A stretch of 64,000 nucleotides of DNA from Bog-473 sp963701955 (GCA_963701955.1 OY969694.1:930001-994000); one strand, 5' to 3'. Counted from the first letter of the stretch, positions 54,188-63,237 are shown. The notes: generated from the letters alone by a model not told the origin. Translations and numbers: made by a program.

Positions 54188-54257
54188 CGTCCTCCTGGTC
54201 GGGACCCGATCATGCCCGCGGTTGGGACGGCCTCCGGGTCGGATGACCCGGAACCGG

Positions 54258-54656
54258 TTACCAGGTGTCGAGCGTTTGCGAGTGGAATTCGACGACGGTC
54301 AGCAGATCAGCCAGACGTTCCATCACGTCGATCGTGCTGGCGAAGGGCCCGGTCACGGCACGTTGCGCCGTCAGCGCCACCTCCGTGCACGTGCTGAGCA
54401 TCCAGTCGAGGTGTGCACCGAGCTTGGGATCCGGGCACCGGTTCCCTGACAGCCACACGCGGGCATCTTTGGTCGCAGCCTCCAGCTCGTCCGCGGCCGC
54501 CAGCATGGTGATCTCGTTGATCCTGATCGATGCGGCGAAGCGGCGTTCTGCCGCCGTCACGCGTTGCAGCGTGCTCATCGCCTTCATCCGCCAGACGTCT
54601 GCAGGCAGTTCCTCGCTCATTGATTGGGATTCTGACGATCCCTCCTGGGGCTCCAT
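54258..54656 (-). CDS. Hypothetical protein
   Basis: 132 residues from ATG 54656; a later ATG at 54620 (MSEELPADVWRMKAMS) is equally possible because neither has a well-placed ribosome site. The protein is largely helical, with LQRVTAAERRFAASIRINEI and a C-terminal ASTIDVMERLADLLTVVEFH; two Cys (GNRCPDP, LSTCTEV) stand out. No family recognised. Confidence 0.5.
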   Translation of the reverse strand: MEPQEGSSESQSMSEELPADVWRMKAMSTLQRVTAAERRFAASIRINEITMLAAADELEAATKDARVWLSGNRCPDPKLGAHLDWMLSTCTEVALTAQRAVTGPFASTIDVMERLADLLTVVEFHSQTLDTW

Positions 54657-54892
54657 AGAGCCGTTCGAACTGAGTCCCCGCAACGCCGTCACAACGTTCA
54701 CCGGGCTCCCCATGCGCTTCCCGGGGATCCGCACGTTGTCGACACATTGTCCCGGTGGGCGACCACCTGATTGGATAGCGGGACCCGTGCGGACTGGGGC
54801 AGGTGCCGTCCCCGATCGGCTCTCTTCATGCGGAAATGGCCGCGCTCGCGTCACGAACCACGGTCCAGCGGTGTCGTAGCCGTGACGTGCGA

Positions 54893-55375
54893 TCAGGAGC
54901 TTGTCCGCGCCGCCTCGTTCCACTTCTCGACCAGCGTCTTGCTCTCGTCCTTCGCGGCCTCGCGGATGGCGTCCTCGAGCGAAAAGGGCAATTCCCCGGT
55001 CACCTTGACGTCGCGCCACGACTTCGTCAGGGTGGTGCCGTCCGGGTTTGCCGCCACCGCCCAGTCCTCCACCATCGTGAAGGTCGCCGCGGCCTCAATG
55101 TCCCTGGCCGTGTACGGCGGCTCGAGCCCGAAGGCGGTGGTGACCACGACGACCACGCAATCGTCGCTGCTCTCGTCCTCGCTGCGCTCGAGCATCGAGA
55201 CGCCCGTCCGGCTCCGGCACCAGATCGAGCGACCGTCCTCGAACACCCCGCCTCCTACAGGCGCGTGGAAGTAGTCGAGGATCCGCTCGGGGGTCATGAT
55301 GAACTCCCGCACCTGGGCAGGAGTCGCCTGCAGCTCCAAGACCTCGCTGTGAACGAGGCCGTCGTTGGTACCCAT
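54893..55375 (-). CDS. SRPBCC-family protein
   Basis: 160 residues from ATG 55375 (AAGGGGGATACGG upstream). VHSEVLELQATPAQVREFIM, a TPERILDYFHAP region and a long C-terminal helix (DAIREAAKDESKTLVEKWNE) fit the helix-grip fold. Resembles actinobacterial DUF2505-like proteins. Ligand unknown. Confidence 0.75.
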   Translation of the reverse strand: MGTNDGLVHSEVLELQATPAQVREFIMTPERILDYFHAPVGGGVFEDGRSIWCRSRTGVSMLERSEDESSDDCVVVVVTTAFGLEPPYTARDIEAAATFTMVEDWAVAANPDGTTLTKSWRDVKVTGELPFSLEDAIREAAKDESKTLVEKWNEAARTSS

Positions 55376-55506
55376 CCGTATCCCCCTTCGTCCCCGCCCC
55401 ATTATGGCCGTTCGACGTGACACTCCCGACCTCCGCTACGGCTTCGAGGCGATCCCAGAACTCGCGCCTCGATTGATCATGCGCTCATCAGTGGCCAAGG
55501 CAAGTC

Positions 55507-56487
55507 TCATTCTCCATCCGGGCTGAATGACCGAGGATCGGACGCAAACTCCGACTGGACATGATCGTTCTCCCGCATACCTTGGCGAACTGCGCTCTCC
55601 AGCCAATCTGCAATGAGGTCGGCGATGGCGTCGCTGTTGTCCTCGAGCATCATCATGTGCCCGTTTCCGGTGATGGAGAAATCCTCAAGCCAGAGATGCT
55701 CCGCGGCAGCACCATGGCTATTGAGCCACGAGACGATACTTCCGTCTTGTTCTCGGGGATGCAGCGCGTCTTCGCTTCCGGTGACAACGAGGACGGGTAC
55801 GCCCGCGACGTGCTCGGGATTGCGTATACGCAATTGCGATCCCCCGACGTTGAACCGCTCGAGTATGGCCGACTGCGGGGTCGCAACAAGGCTGGCGACG
55901 TACTCATGAAGGTGATCACTGGGAAACCGGGCGCTCCGGGTGAACATCTCGGCGATCTGAGAAGGTGCGAACTGAACCAGCTTGTCGAACCGTACGACGC
56001 CTCCATTGTAGGAGACCTCGATTTCCGCATCCGTCTCGTTGAGCACAGCAACGGGATCTTGAATGTTTCCAGGAGGTCCGGGTGCGACGCCAACGACCGC
56101 CGTAAGCCGGCGGGGCAGGCGCTCGAGCAGCTGCCAGCCGTAAGGTCCCGACATCGAATGAGTGAGCAGAATGACCCGAGAGTCGAGGCACGAGACCAGT
56201 GACGCCAGTCCCTCAACCATCGACACCCCATCGATGCTCTCGGGCGATGGGTGTCCGCTTCGACCCATTCCAGGCAGGTCCACTACGACGACGGGGAAAC
56301 CTCGTTCGACGAAACGGTGCGCCCAGCCGGGCCGACCATCGGGCGTGCATTGGTAGCACACACCCGTGTGACCTCCACCGTGCACCAAGACGAGCGTGGG
56401 GCGACTTGTTTCGACCACGGGCATCAGTCTCTCGAAGTACACCGGTACTGGGCCGGGGGAAAACCCCGAATCGAACTGGAGTCTCAA
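55507..56487 (-). CDS. Alpha/beta hydrolase
   Basis: 326 residues. Motifs: TLVLVHGGGHTGVCYQCTPD, VVVDLPGMGRSG, nucleophile elbow THSMSG, acid VVTGSEDALHPRE, and FSITGNGHMMMLED for the His. The elbow and the Cys-containing HTGVCYQ loop recall actinobacterial esterase-like hydrolases with a bound Cys pair (Cys45, Cys48). Substrate unknown. Codon use here is less GC-biased than the neighbours. Confidence 0.88.
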   Translation of the reverse strand: MRLQFDSGFSPGPVPVYFERLMPVVETSRPTLVLVHGGGHTGVCYQCTPDGRPGWAHRFVERGFPVVVVDLPGMGRSGHPSPESIDGVSMVEGLASLVSCLDSRVILLTHSMSGPYGWQLLERLPRRLTAVVGVAPGPPGNIQDPVAVLNETDAEIEVSYNGGVVRFDKLVQFAPSQIAEMFTRSARFPSDHLHEYVASLVATPQSAILERFNVGGSQLRIRNPEHVAGVPVLVVTGSEDALHPREQDGSIVSWLNSHGAAAEHLWLEDFSITGNGHMMMLEDNSDAIADLIADWLESAVRQGMRENDHVQSEFASDPRSFSPDGE

Positions 56488-56612
56488 GGCCGCGACCTCA
56501 CGGCTGGGCCATCCGACGGGCCGTCCATTCCGTTCCTCATCTCGTCGATGATGACACGGGACTGCCCCATCGTCCCGATGGTGTACCGGGGCGGCTGGGA
56601 CAAGGGTGCGGC

Positions 56613-57080
56613 TCAGGGCTCGGCCGCACCCTTGATGGCGGCCAACGTCGCCCCAATGCCGCTCTTCGCGGCGTCGCTGCGCAGAGCGATCTGCTTCGCC
56701 GCATCGTCACCGAACGTCTTCTCGAAGAACGCTGAGCCTTCGGGAGGTAGCTCCCAGGTTTCGGTGACCTCGGTCCCTCCGTCCACGGCGACGAATGAGT
56801 AGCCCCATCGAGCGCGGGTAGGCGGCTCAGCCACAACCCAGGCGAACTCACGACCAACGTCTGCCGTGACGACCTCCGAGCGTGTCTCCCATGTTCGCTC
56901 TGGGCGTTCGTTGCGACCGGTGAACTTGGCACCCACATGGGGCCCGTCTCCCTCGTCCCACCAACAGGCCGTGCACACGGGGCTCCATTCGCCCATGCGG
57001 GTCACGTCAGCGACCATGTCGTAAAGCTCCTCTGGGGAGCGCTTGATGACGACTGAACCGGACTGACGAAGCGTATCCAT
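56613..57080 (-). CDS. SRPBCC-family protein
   Basis: 155 residues. SGSVVIKRSPEELYDMVADV and TRMGEWSPVCTACWWDEGDG are characteristic of polyketide-cyclase-like SRPBCC proteins of actinobacteria, with EVTETWELPPEGSAFFEKTF in the second half. Likely a ligand-binding protein. Lies 125 bp upstream of the alpha/beta hydrolase gene on the same strand. Confidence 0.85.
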   Translation of the reverse strand: MDTLRQSGSVVIKRSPEELYDMVADVTRMGEWSPVCTACWWDEGDGPHVGAKFTGRNERPERTWETRSEVVTADVGREFAWVVAEPPTRARWGYSFVAVDGGTEVTETWELPPEGSAFFEKTFGDDAAKQIALRSDAAKSGIGATLAAIKGAAEP

Positions 57081-57205
57081 CTCATCAGTATGGCGAGACG
57101 CACCGGAGTTGTCAGTAGCCCCGAAAGGGCGAGCTGAGTTGGCCTGGGGGACTCGGGAGGATCACGAAAACGATGAGACCCCATGTTGCCGTCCGGGCGA
57201 GGTGG

Positions 57206-57862
57206 TCAAGGCGTCGTTGGCGTGATGGCCGATGAAGTCGTGGTGGTGCTCGTCGTCGTGCTCGTCGTCGTGGTCGTCGTCGTGGTCGTCGTCGTGGTCG
57301 TGGTGGTCGTCGTTGATGTTGACGTCGTGGTCGTGGCACCTGATGTGGTGGTGGTCGTTCTCGGGCGAGTCGTCGTGGTCGTGGTCGGACGCGCGACAAC
57401 TGTCGTCGCCGAGACCGAGGCCAGCACTGTCGGCATCATCGTCGTCGTCGTCGTCGTCGTCAGTATCGGCGGAATGAGGGGAAGCCTGTTGGACTTTGGT
57501 CGAGGCTCTGCGGTCGTCGCGAGGGTCTTCGTGGTGGTCGGGGCTTGCGTTGGAGCTGTCGTGCTCGAGGCTTGGGTTGGAGCCGTCGGGCGAGAAGTCG
57601 TCGGCGCAAGCGGCTTCCCCAGCGCTGCCGGCACAACCCTCGTGGCGTCGGGCCGTTCAGCCGGATATGCGACGATCAGTCCCACACCGAGAGCGATCAT
57701 CACGGCCAGGAGCAGCGTCAGTCTCAAACGGATCGTGCGGTCTTGCCGATCCAGTGCGGATTCCTCGTGCGGGTTCAGCCTGGCCTCCCGTTGCCACCGT
57801 GTAGCGCTCCAACGCGGGCAAAGGTGAAGCCTTCGTTGAAACATCTCCTTGATGACGCCCAA
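57206..57862 (-). CDS. Single-pass membrane protein with poly-Thr exterior
   Basis: 218 residues. A basic cytoplasmic segment of about 45 residues precedes one membrane helix (LTLLLAVMIALGVGLIVAY), then a Pro/Ala/Thr-rich outside part that ends in long runs of threonine. The Thr tract is coded by a GTC/GTG-type triplet repeat on the plus strand (about 57235-57330), so its length is likely to vary. Such tails in actinobacteria are often O-mannosylated wall-spanning linkers. Function unknown. Confidence 0.65.
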   Translation of the reverse strand: MGVIKEMFQRRLHLCPRWSATRWQREARLNPHEESALDRQDRTIRLRLTLLLAVMIALGVGLIVAYPAERPDATRVVPAALGKPLAPTTSRPTAPTQASSTTAPTQAPTTTKTLATTAEPRPKSNRLPLIPPILTTTTTTTMMPTVLASVSATTVVARPTTTTTTRPRTTTTTSGATTTTSTSTTTTTTTTTTTTTTTTTSTTTSTTTTSSAITPTTP

Positions 57863-58360
57863 TTGGGCCCGACAGTCCCTGTCTTGAGGGTAACAAGCTC
57901 CTGTCGGACGACCTAACCCACGACGAAATCCCTGTGTCCGCTGCCCAAGGACGAGTGGTCATCAACGAGAGGCGGGACGATCCCATCATCCCAAGCAAGG
58001 CCGACCCGTCGGACTGCCCCCATGGTGCGATATTCGATATGGGACAGCCGACGGTAGGCGGCAGTCAAGGACGACCCAAGCCGGCGAAGGGCACCCTTGA
58101 CGGGGCCACGACCAGCCCAAACACTCAGAGACGGCGGGCGGAATCGAACCGCGGTACGGGGCCTTGCAGTTGCCAATGTGGCGTTCGTCAGGGTCCTTGC
58201 GATGTATGTGTCCAGGTCAAAGGGTGCGTGAGCACAACGTGATTCACCCGGATTCCTTGGACTCGTGGCACCCGGCCGGCGTCCCAGGGAGTTCAGGACG
58301 TCGTTGTGGGACCAGCGCCTTCCAAGGGGTGCACCCCTCTGACTCGACTGGGTCAGCCGA
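57863..58360. other. Intergenic with a tRNA-Cys 3' fragment
   Basis: No reliable gene. The region includes the first tRNA-Cys-like fragment (58133-58169). An open frame at 57934-58242 runs through that fragment and is regarded as spurious. Confidence 0.5.
58133..58169 (-). repeat. tRNA-Cys 3'-fragment, left copy
   Basis: 37 bp matching 61673-61709 with two differences. Read on the minus strand it has a T-arm and the anticodon loop region with GCA, but the anticodon stem is broken and no 5' half is present. Probably an old attachment-site scar. Confidence 0.7.
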
Positions 58361-59773
58361 TCACCGGACCGCGTCGCCGAGGTCGGTGAGCGACCCGAGC
58401 GACTCGAGGTTCCAGACCATGTCGGCGATCTGGTCGCGCCGCGCTTCGTCTGCGAGGTCGGACGAGCAGTCGTGGAACTTCTCGGTGATCTCGGCCTTGG
58501 TGAGTGGCGACTCGGGCTTTCCGGGGACCGTCTCGGCCTTCTCCTCGAGCCGCTCCCCGTTGCGCAGGTTCACCGCGACATGTCCGATGAGCGGCTTGAG
58601 CTGGCCGAACGTCTCGACGACGTTGATCCGCTTCATCAGCGCCTGCGCCTCGGGTCGCTGCACCATCTCGTCGGTGAACTGGCGGATCCCGGCCCGACGG
58701 TCGACCGCGATCGTGGCCAGCGCGTACTCGACGCTGAACTTCGCCTCCAGCGCGGTCTGGGGAAGGTGGAAGGGAAGCTCGCTCATGAGGAACTCGTGAA
58801 TGTACACATCGATGGACTCGATCTCGTCGATGGCGATCGGCCGCCGGTTCATGAGGTTGTGCAGCGCTTGCTGTGACCAGTGGCTGCCGCCGTTGCACGC
58901 GTAGATCTTGAGCATGCCGGTGTTGCGTGCCAGGTCCCACGTGCCGAGGCCGTCGAGGATCGACTCGGGGCCCTGGGTCTCGTGGCTCATGAGGAATGCC
59001 GCTCCCCGGAAGCCGTCGAAGATGTCCAGGTTGGCCGTGAAGCCCGCCTGCACGAGCTCCGCGGCCATGATCCCGTGCATCGGCGGGTTCCCCGCGTGGA
59101 ACGGCTTCGTGTCGCTGCCACAGTTCTTGTGCATCCCCGACATTGTCGAGGCCGCGTGTCCCAGTGCCATGCGCGTCTGGTCGACGTCGAGGCCCATCAA
59201 CTTCGACGCCGCCGCGGCCGCGCCGAAAGCAGGCTGGAAACCCTGATTGTGCCAGGCTCGGTCCAGTAGGGTGTGACCCGTCGGAGTTTGGCACGGCATG
59301 TTGGTCTGGCAGATCACCTCCCAGCCCACGATGAACGCCAAGACCGCAAGTCGTCCCGACGAGCCGAGCTTGTCGCCCAGCGCCATGATCGCCGAGGTCA
59401 ACGGGTTCGACGGATGGCTGCTGAACGTCGACGAGTCGTCGAAGTCCAACGCATGACCCGCCGTCGCGTTGGCCAACGCCGCCAACGACGCGCTGGTCTT
59501 GAAGCCGCGTCCGACGACGCTGCTCTGCGGCGCACCACCTTGCGATTGCACCCAGTCGGCCATCACACGCCCAGTCGGGACGGTCATCCCCGCGAACTGG
59601 GTCCCGATCGAGTCGAGGAACCGCTCCTTGACCCGGTCGACCCCACTGGCGGGCACGTCCTCGTACCGGGCCGCCACGATCCACTCCGCCAGTTGCTTGG
59701 TCACCGTCGGATCGGACACCGGCACGAGCTCGTCGAGCTCCTTGAACGTCTTCTCCATCTTGGCGTCCTCCAA
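58361..59773 (-). CDS. MmgE/PrpD family protein
   Basis: 470 residues, full length for the family. MmgE/PrpD proteins include 2-methylcitrate dehydratase, cis-aconitate decarboxylase and relatives. Blocks: LAEWIVAARYEDVPASGVDR, AGHALDFDDSS (active-site region), LGHAASTMSGMHKNCGSDTK, HAGNPPMHGIMAAELVQAGF and SVEYALATIAVDRRAGIRQF. A nearby methylcitrate synthase is missing, so the substrate is open. Start ATG 59773 or 59758. Confidence 0.9.
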   Translation of the reverse strand: MEDAKMEKTFKELDELVPVSDPTVTKQLAEWIVAARYEDVPASGVDRVKERFLDSIGTQFAGMTVPTGRVMADWVQSQGGAPQSSVVGRGFKTSASLAALANATAGHALDFDDSSTFSSHPSNPLTSAIMALGDKLGSSGRLAVLAFIVGWEVICQTNMPCQTPTGHTLLDRAWHNQGFQPAFGAAAAASKLMGLDVDQTRMALGHAASTMSGMHKNCGSDTKPFHAGNPPMHGIMAAELVQAGFTANLDIFDGFRGAAFLMSHETQGPESILDGLGTWDLARNTGMLKIYACNGGSHWSQQALHNLMNRRPIAIDEIESIDVYIHEFLMSELPFHLPQTALEAKFSVEYALATIAVDRRAGIRQFTDEMVQRPEAQALMKRINVVETFGQLKPLIGHVAVNLRNGERLEEKAETVPGKPESPLTKAEITEKFHDCSSDLADEARRDQIADMVWNLESLGSLTDLGDAVR

Positions 59774-59849
59774 CCGTCTCGAGCTTGTACGAGCCGACGC
59801 GGGTCGTGGCGAGCCGCACCGACGGACTCAATCTGCTGACGAGGCCGGA

Positions 59850-60105
59850 CATTACCCCACGTCATCAGCTGGGGAGGGTGGAACGGCAACTCACTCGTCA
59901 AGTCGCTGTGGATGTCCACCTCGATCGACTCGATCTCCTGGGCGGTGAGCCGGTGGAGATCGAGGATCTTCGGCATCGCGGCCTGGGACCACTGGCCTCC
60001 ACCGTTGCACGCGTCGATCTCTATCCACGACCCGTTCGTCGCCAGGTCCCACGTGCCCAATCCGTCCGCGATCTGCTCGGCTGACCGAGGCCCATGCTCG
60101 GTCAC
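59850..60105 (-). pseudogene. Fragment of a second MmgE/PrpD gene
   Basis: IADGLGTWDLATNGSWIEID, then ACNGGGQWSQAAMPKILDLH and TAQEIESIEVDIHSDLTSEL match residues about 280-350 of the neighbouring full-length protein (ILDGLGTWDLARNTGMLKIY...). After LPFHPP the match ends. Both the 5' and 3' parts are gone. A remnant of a tandem copy or of a second element. Confidence 0.7.
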
Positions 60106-60219
60106 CGAGGTCTTGACGGGGCATAGGTGGGCGGTCCTAGTGTATGAAATTGGCTCTTATGCAGTGGGGGTCGCCGGGCAGCTTGTCGTGCCACGGCAGA
60201 AGCAGGGAGTGAGACCGAA

Positions 60220-61542
60220 ATGACGAGTACGTACACGTCGGGCGGGGATCGTTACATGGTCGTGTCTTCCGACGGTCACTGTGGCGCGTCGATGTTGACC
60301 TACCGCGACTACCTGGAGTCTCGCTTCCACGACGACTTCGACGCGTGGGCCGCGACCTACACCGACGGTTGGGACGAACTGGATCGCGAGAACGCGACGA
60401 AGGCGTTGCGCAAGGTCCTCGAGAACACTGCCACCAACAACACCCTGGCCGTCGGGGTTGCGTCCGACGTGTTGGAGTCGAACTGGGACAGCGACCTGCG
60501 CCAAGAGCGAGTCGAGGGCCAAGGCGTCGCGGGTGAGGTGCTGTTCCCGAACACCGTGCCGCCGTTCTATCCCCGACTGAGCCTGGGCGCGCCGAATCCT
60601 TCCCCCGAGGATTTCGAGCGACGGCTCGCCGGGCTTCGCGCCCACAACCGGTGGCTGGTCGACTTCTGCTCCCTCCTACCGGGTCGGCGTGCGGGGGTCG
60701 CCCAGATCTTGCTCAACGACGTCGACGAGGCGGTCAAGGACGTCCACTGGGTCAAGGAGTCCGGCCTGAGCGGTGGCGTCCTGATTCCGGGCGTCGCGCC
60801 AGGGGACGGCTTGCCGGAACTGTTCGATCCGATCTACGAGCCCATCTGGCAGGCATGTGAGGAGCTCGGGATCATCGTGAACCGTCATGGCGGCGGGGCA
60901 GGGCACCCCCCGTACCGGTCGCAGTCCACCATGGCACGGGCGATGTTCATCGTCGAGACCGGGATGTGGTCCCGTCGAGCGATCATCCACCTCCTGATCT
61001 CCGGAGTCTTCGAACGGCACCCACGCCTGAAGGTGGTCCTCGCCGAACAGGGTTCCGCGTGGGTCCCCGGCGTGCTCGCGACCTTGGATGCCACGATCGG
61101 GCGCATGCGGGTCCCCGGCTCGACCGAAGCGCAGTTCGGCTACGAGTCGATTGCGAATCTCACCATGCTGCCCAGTGAGTACTTCGCCCGGAACTGCTGG
61201 CTCGGCGCAAGCGGCATGGTTCCCTCGGACGCCGCCGCTCGTTACGAGATCGGGCTGGACAAGATCATGTGGGGCAGTGACTATCCGCACGCCGAAGGCA
61301 CGTACCCGTGGACCAAAGAAGCATTCCAGCTGCTCTTCGCGGACGTCCCGACTGACGAGACCCGCAAGATGCTCGGGACCACGGCAGCGGAGCTCTACGA
61401 CTTCGATCCGGTCGCGCTCGGCGAGGCGGCTGCCCGCATCGGCCCCACGGTGGAAGGGACCAGCCAACCGCTCGAGCAGATCCCAGACGGCGCGGAAAGG
61501 ATTGGAGCGTTCCAGCCAATGCCAAAGGTGTTGGCGTTTTAG
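60220..61542 (+). CDS. Amidohydrolase-family protein
   Basis: 440 residues; AGGGAGTGAGACCGAA upstream of ATG. The amidohydrolase_2 pattern: YMVVSSDGHCGASMLTYRDY (first metal-site segment), IIVNRHGGGAGHPPYRSQST, HPRLKVVLAEQGSAWVPGVL and IMWGSDYPHAEGTYPW (catalytic Asp). Related proteins decarboxylate or hydrolyse small aromatic or cyclic acids. Not a close relative of the amidohydrolase at 24 kb. Confidence 0.9.
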   Translation: MTSTYTSGGDRYMVVSSDGHCGASMLTYRDYLESRFHDDFDAWAATYTDGWDELDRENATKALRKVLENTATNNTLAVGVASDVLESNWDSDLRQERVEGQGVAGEVLFPNTVPPFYPRLSLGAPNPSPEDFERRLAGLRAHNRWLVDFCSLLPGRRAGVAQILLNDVDEAVKDVHWVKESGLSGGVLIPGVAPGDGLPELFDPIYEPIWQACEELGIIVNRHGGGAGHPPYRSQSTMARAMFIVETGMWSRRAIIHLLISGVFERHPRLKVVLAEQGSAWVPGVLATLDATIGRMRVPGSTEAQFGYESIANLTMLPSEYFARNCWLGASGMVPSDAAARYEIGLDKIMWGSDYPHAEGTYPWTKEAFQLLFADVPTDETRKMLGTTAAELYDFDPVALGEAAARIGPTVEGTSQPLEQIPDGAERIGAFQPMPKVLAF

Positions 61543-61665
61543 GGACTCGACCAGGGCTTCTGCCCTCGATGGCCTCCGTCAGTCGTCGGTCTTGGCGAGA
61601 ATGCTCGCCAAGACGAAGGCCGGATCGAGGTTCATCAAGAGATGCCTCTGAACAGGGACAACATC

Positions 61666-61713
61666 TGGAGGCGGCGGGCGGAATCGAACCGCCGTACGGG
61701 GCTTTGCAGGCCC
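61666..61713 (-). repeat. tRNA-Cys 3' fragment, right copy (CCA-bearing)
   Basis: Minus strand reads GGGGC-CTGCAAA-GCCCC (anticodon arm, GCA), a T-arm and acceptor 3' strand, then TCCA. No 5' acceptor strand or D-arm matches upstream. The acceptor half and intact anticodon arm suggest a recent attachment-site remnant of tRNA-Cys. Confidence 0.75.
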
Positions 61714-61820
61714 CTGCCTCTTTGGACTTATCCCCTGGTCAGCGTCAGTTTGCGAGGCGGTAAAGGTGCACGATGACGCGGAAATGACGCGGTCGGCATC
61801 GGCGCCACTACCGTCAGCGC

Positions 61821-61994
61821 ATGACAAACGAAGAGCGCATCGCAGGGCTCGAGGACGCGGTCATCCGCCTCAGCCACATTGTCGAACTCAGGTCCGGGGC
61901 GTACGGCGCCGACGTGCAGGCGGGCGTCCGCCACGATGGGGAACACATCCACCGCTGGGCCGCCTCCGTGACCGGTCAGGGAGGCACCGCCTGA
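61821..61994 (+). CDS. Small hypothetical protein
   Basis: 57 residues from ATG 61821: MTNEERIAGLEDAVIRLSHI, then VELRSGAYGADVQAGVRHDG and a short end. The first part should form an amphipathic helix or coiled coil. Codon use is like the local genes. It lies opposite the 3' end of the whiB reading frames. No family recognised. Confidence 0.5.
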   Translation: MTNEERIAGLEDAVIRLSHIVELRSGAYGADVQAGVRHDGEHIHRWAASVTGQGGTA

Positions 61995-62280
61995 AGCCTC
62001 TACGCCACCGCCCCACGCCGCAGCGCCTTTCGGCCGACGCTCGCTCAGGCCGCCCCAGACGCCCCATCGTCGACGGCGCCTCGAGGGCTGAGGCCAGGCA
62101 TTGTGACCTGACGGAACACTCCGCACAGAGGGCCAGCGCGGCAACCCAGTGACGCTCGCCACGCTCCGGGAAGAACAGGTCTGGGTCTGCGCCTCTACAT
62201 GCCGCGTCGCGATGCCACGCCGGCCGGTTGACCAGCTCCGCCAGGAGCACATCGAGATCGGGCGTGTGGGGGCCCGCCAT
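61888..62280 (-). CDS. WhiB-family regulator (frameshifted)
   Basis: From ATG 62280 (MAGPHTPDLDVLLAEL) the protein reads PAWHRDAACRGADPDLFFPE then ALCAECSVRSQCLASALE, which is a WhiB iron-sulfur core with its four Cys. The G(V/I)WGG turn that should follow is found in another frame as WGVWGGLSERRPK. One extra base at about 62061-62066 accounts for this. In the uncorrected frame the stop is 61888. WhiB proteins bind a 4Fe-4S cluster and act with sigma factors. Shorter annotated or mended forms are both possible. Confidence 0.75.
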   Translation of the reverse strand: MAGPHTPDLDVLLAELVNRPAWHRDAACRGADPDLFFPERGERHWVAALALCAECSVRSQCLASALEAPSTMGRLGRPERASAERRCGVGRWRRGFRRCLPDRSRRRPSGGCVPHRGGRPPARRRRTPRT

Positions 62281-62429
62281 CAATGCCTGGACCTCGAGTT
62301 CGTGCACCGCTCTCGATGGTACGACCGGCCTGTTCAGAATTGGGCGATCTCTCACCTCGCCCTTACGCCCCTCCAACTTCCGTCCATGTCGCCACTCCCG
62401 CCGATTCAATCCCCCTAAGGTTGTTCCAG

Positions 62430-62828
62430 ATGGCCGAGATACTCAGAGAAGACGCGCAACACCATCGGCAGGCAATGGAGCAGAGGCGCAACGTAGAGAT
62501 CACTCTTTTCGGTGCCCTGATAACGGCTCAAATCGCCCTGGTCGCACTGGCGGCCTCTCAGGTGAGCAGGAAAAGCGCACATCCGACCGCCCGATTTTGC
62601 GGTGCCGCAGGCATAATTCTGTTTGCGGTCTATGTGGCAACGGTGACCATGATCGAGGTTCAGAACAAGAAGAACAGGGACGTGTACGCCCCATATGAAG
62701 CGGGCGACAACTACGAGTCCTACGGGTTTTGCAGGAACGTGGTCCGGAGTTGGGCAGCGTGGCCGGTCGCCGCTGCCCTTCCGATCACAGCCCTTCTCGT
62801 CTGGACGATGGTTGACTTTGGGTGGTGA
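62430..62828 (+). CDS. Small membrane protein, three helices
   Basis: 132 residues from ATG 62430. A charged N-terminal helix (MAEILREDAQHHRQAMEQRR) is followed by three hydrophobic segments (about residues 24-44, 55-76 and 108-128). The loop NKKNRDVYAPYEAGDNYESY is between the second and third. I do not recognise it. Small helical membrane proteins are sometimes effectors in defence loci, but nothing nearby shows that here. Confidence 0.6.
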   Translation: MAEILREDAQHHRQAMEQRRNVEITLFGALITAQIALVALAASQVSRKSAHPTARFCGAAGIILFAVYVATVTMIEVQNKKNRDVYAPYEAGDNYESYGFCRNVVRSWAAWPVAAALPITALLVWTMVDFGW

Positions 62829-62976
62829 CACGTTGCCGGAGTTCCCACCCGGGCGACCCGTGCCCTGGCTTCATCGTCGAGCCTGGTCGGCAATCGGATC
62901 TACGTCCCGACAACAACATTGCAGCCGTGACGTTTGGCTCTAGTTCTCATCGACCAGGATCGGCCATTTTGGTTAG

Positions 62977-63232
62977 GTGTCCCGGGTCCCTGAACTCTCG
63001 GACACGATCTTCGACGCCCTCAACGAGGCTCTCCCCAGCGACGACGATGACTCTCAAGTGATCTGGCGCGTCGATGTGTCCGACGGCTGGGGCAGCACCC
63101 TCTTCGTGACCGTCTGCTCGGGAATCCGCCGTCACGATGCCGGCAGTACGCTCGCAGAGGATCATCCATGCAGTCGTGGCCCGCGTGATGGACCCGCGCG
63201 GACACGTTGTCCGGATCATTTGGGCAATCTGA
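62977..63232 (+). pseudogene. About 84-residue protein, paralogue A (frameshifted)
   Basis: VSRVPELSDTIFDALNEALP ... STLFVTVCSGIRRHDAG in one frame, then IIHAVVARVMDPRGHVVRII in another, ending at 63232. One extra G at 63160 (GAG-G-ATC) would restore one 84-residue protein. It aligns well with paralogue B at 63634-63883 (DALNEALP, SGIRRHD/SGLRRQD, and the C-terminal helix-strand). Family unknown. Confidence 0.55.
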
Positions 63233-63237
63233 CGTCC

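Noticed and set aside
57183..57827. Plus-strand frame with a long poly-valine stretch
   Set aside because: It is the mirror of the poly-Thr repeat; the minus-strand frame has a normal membrane helix and a Pro/Thr-rich linker, while poly-Val of this length is not credible.
57934..58242. Possible small gene
   Set aside because: Contains the tRNA-Cys fragment in its middle and has no protein-like pattern.
61714..61790. Complete tRNA-Cys on the minus strand
   Set aside because: The expected D-arm and 5' acceptor strand cannot be found upstream of the anticodon arm.
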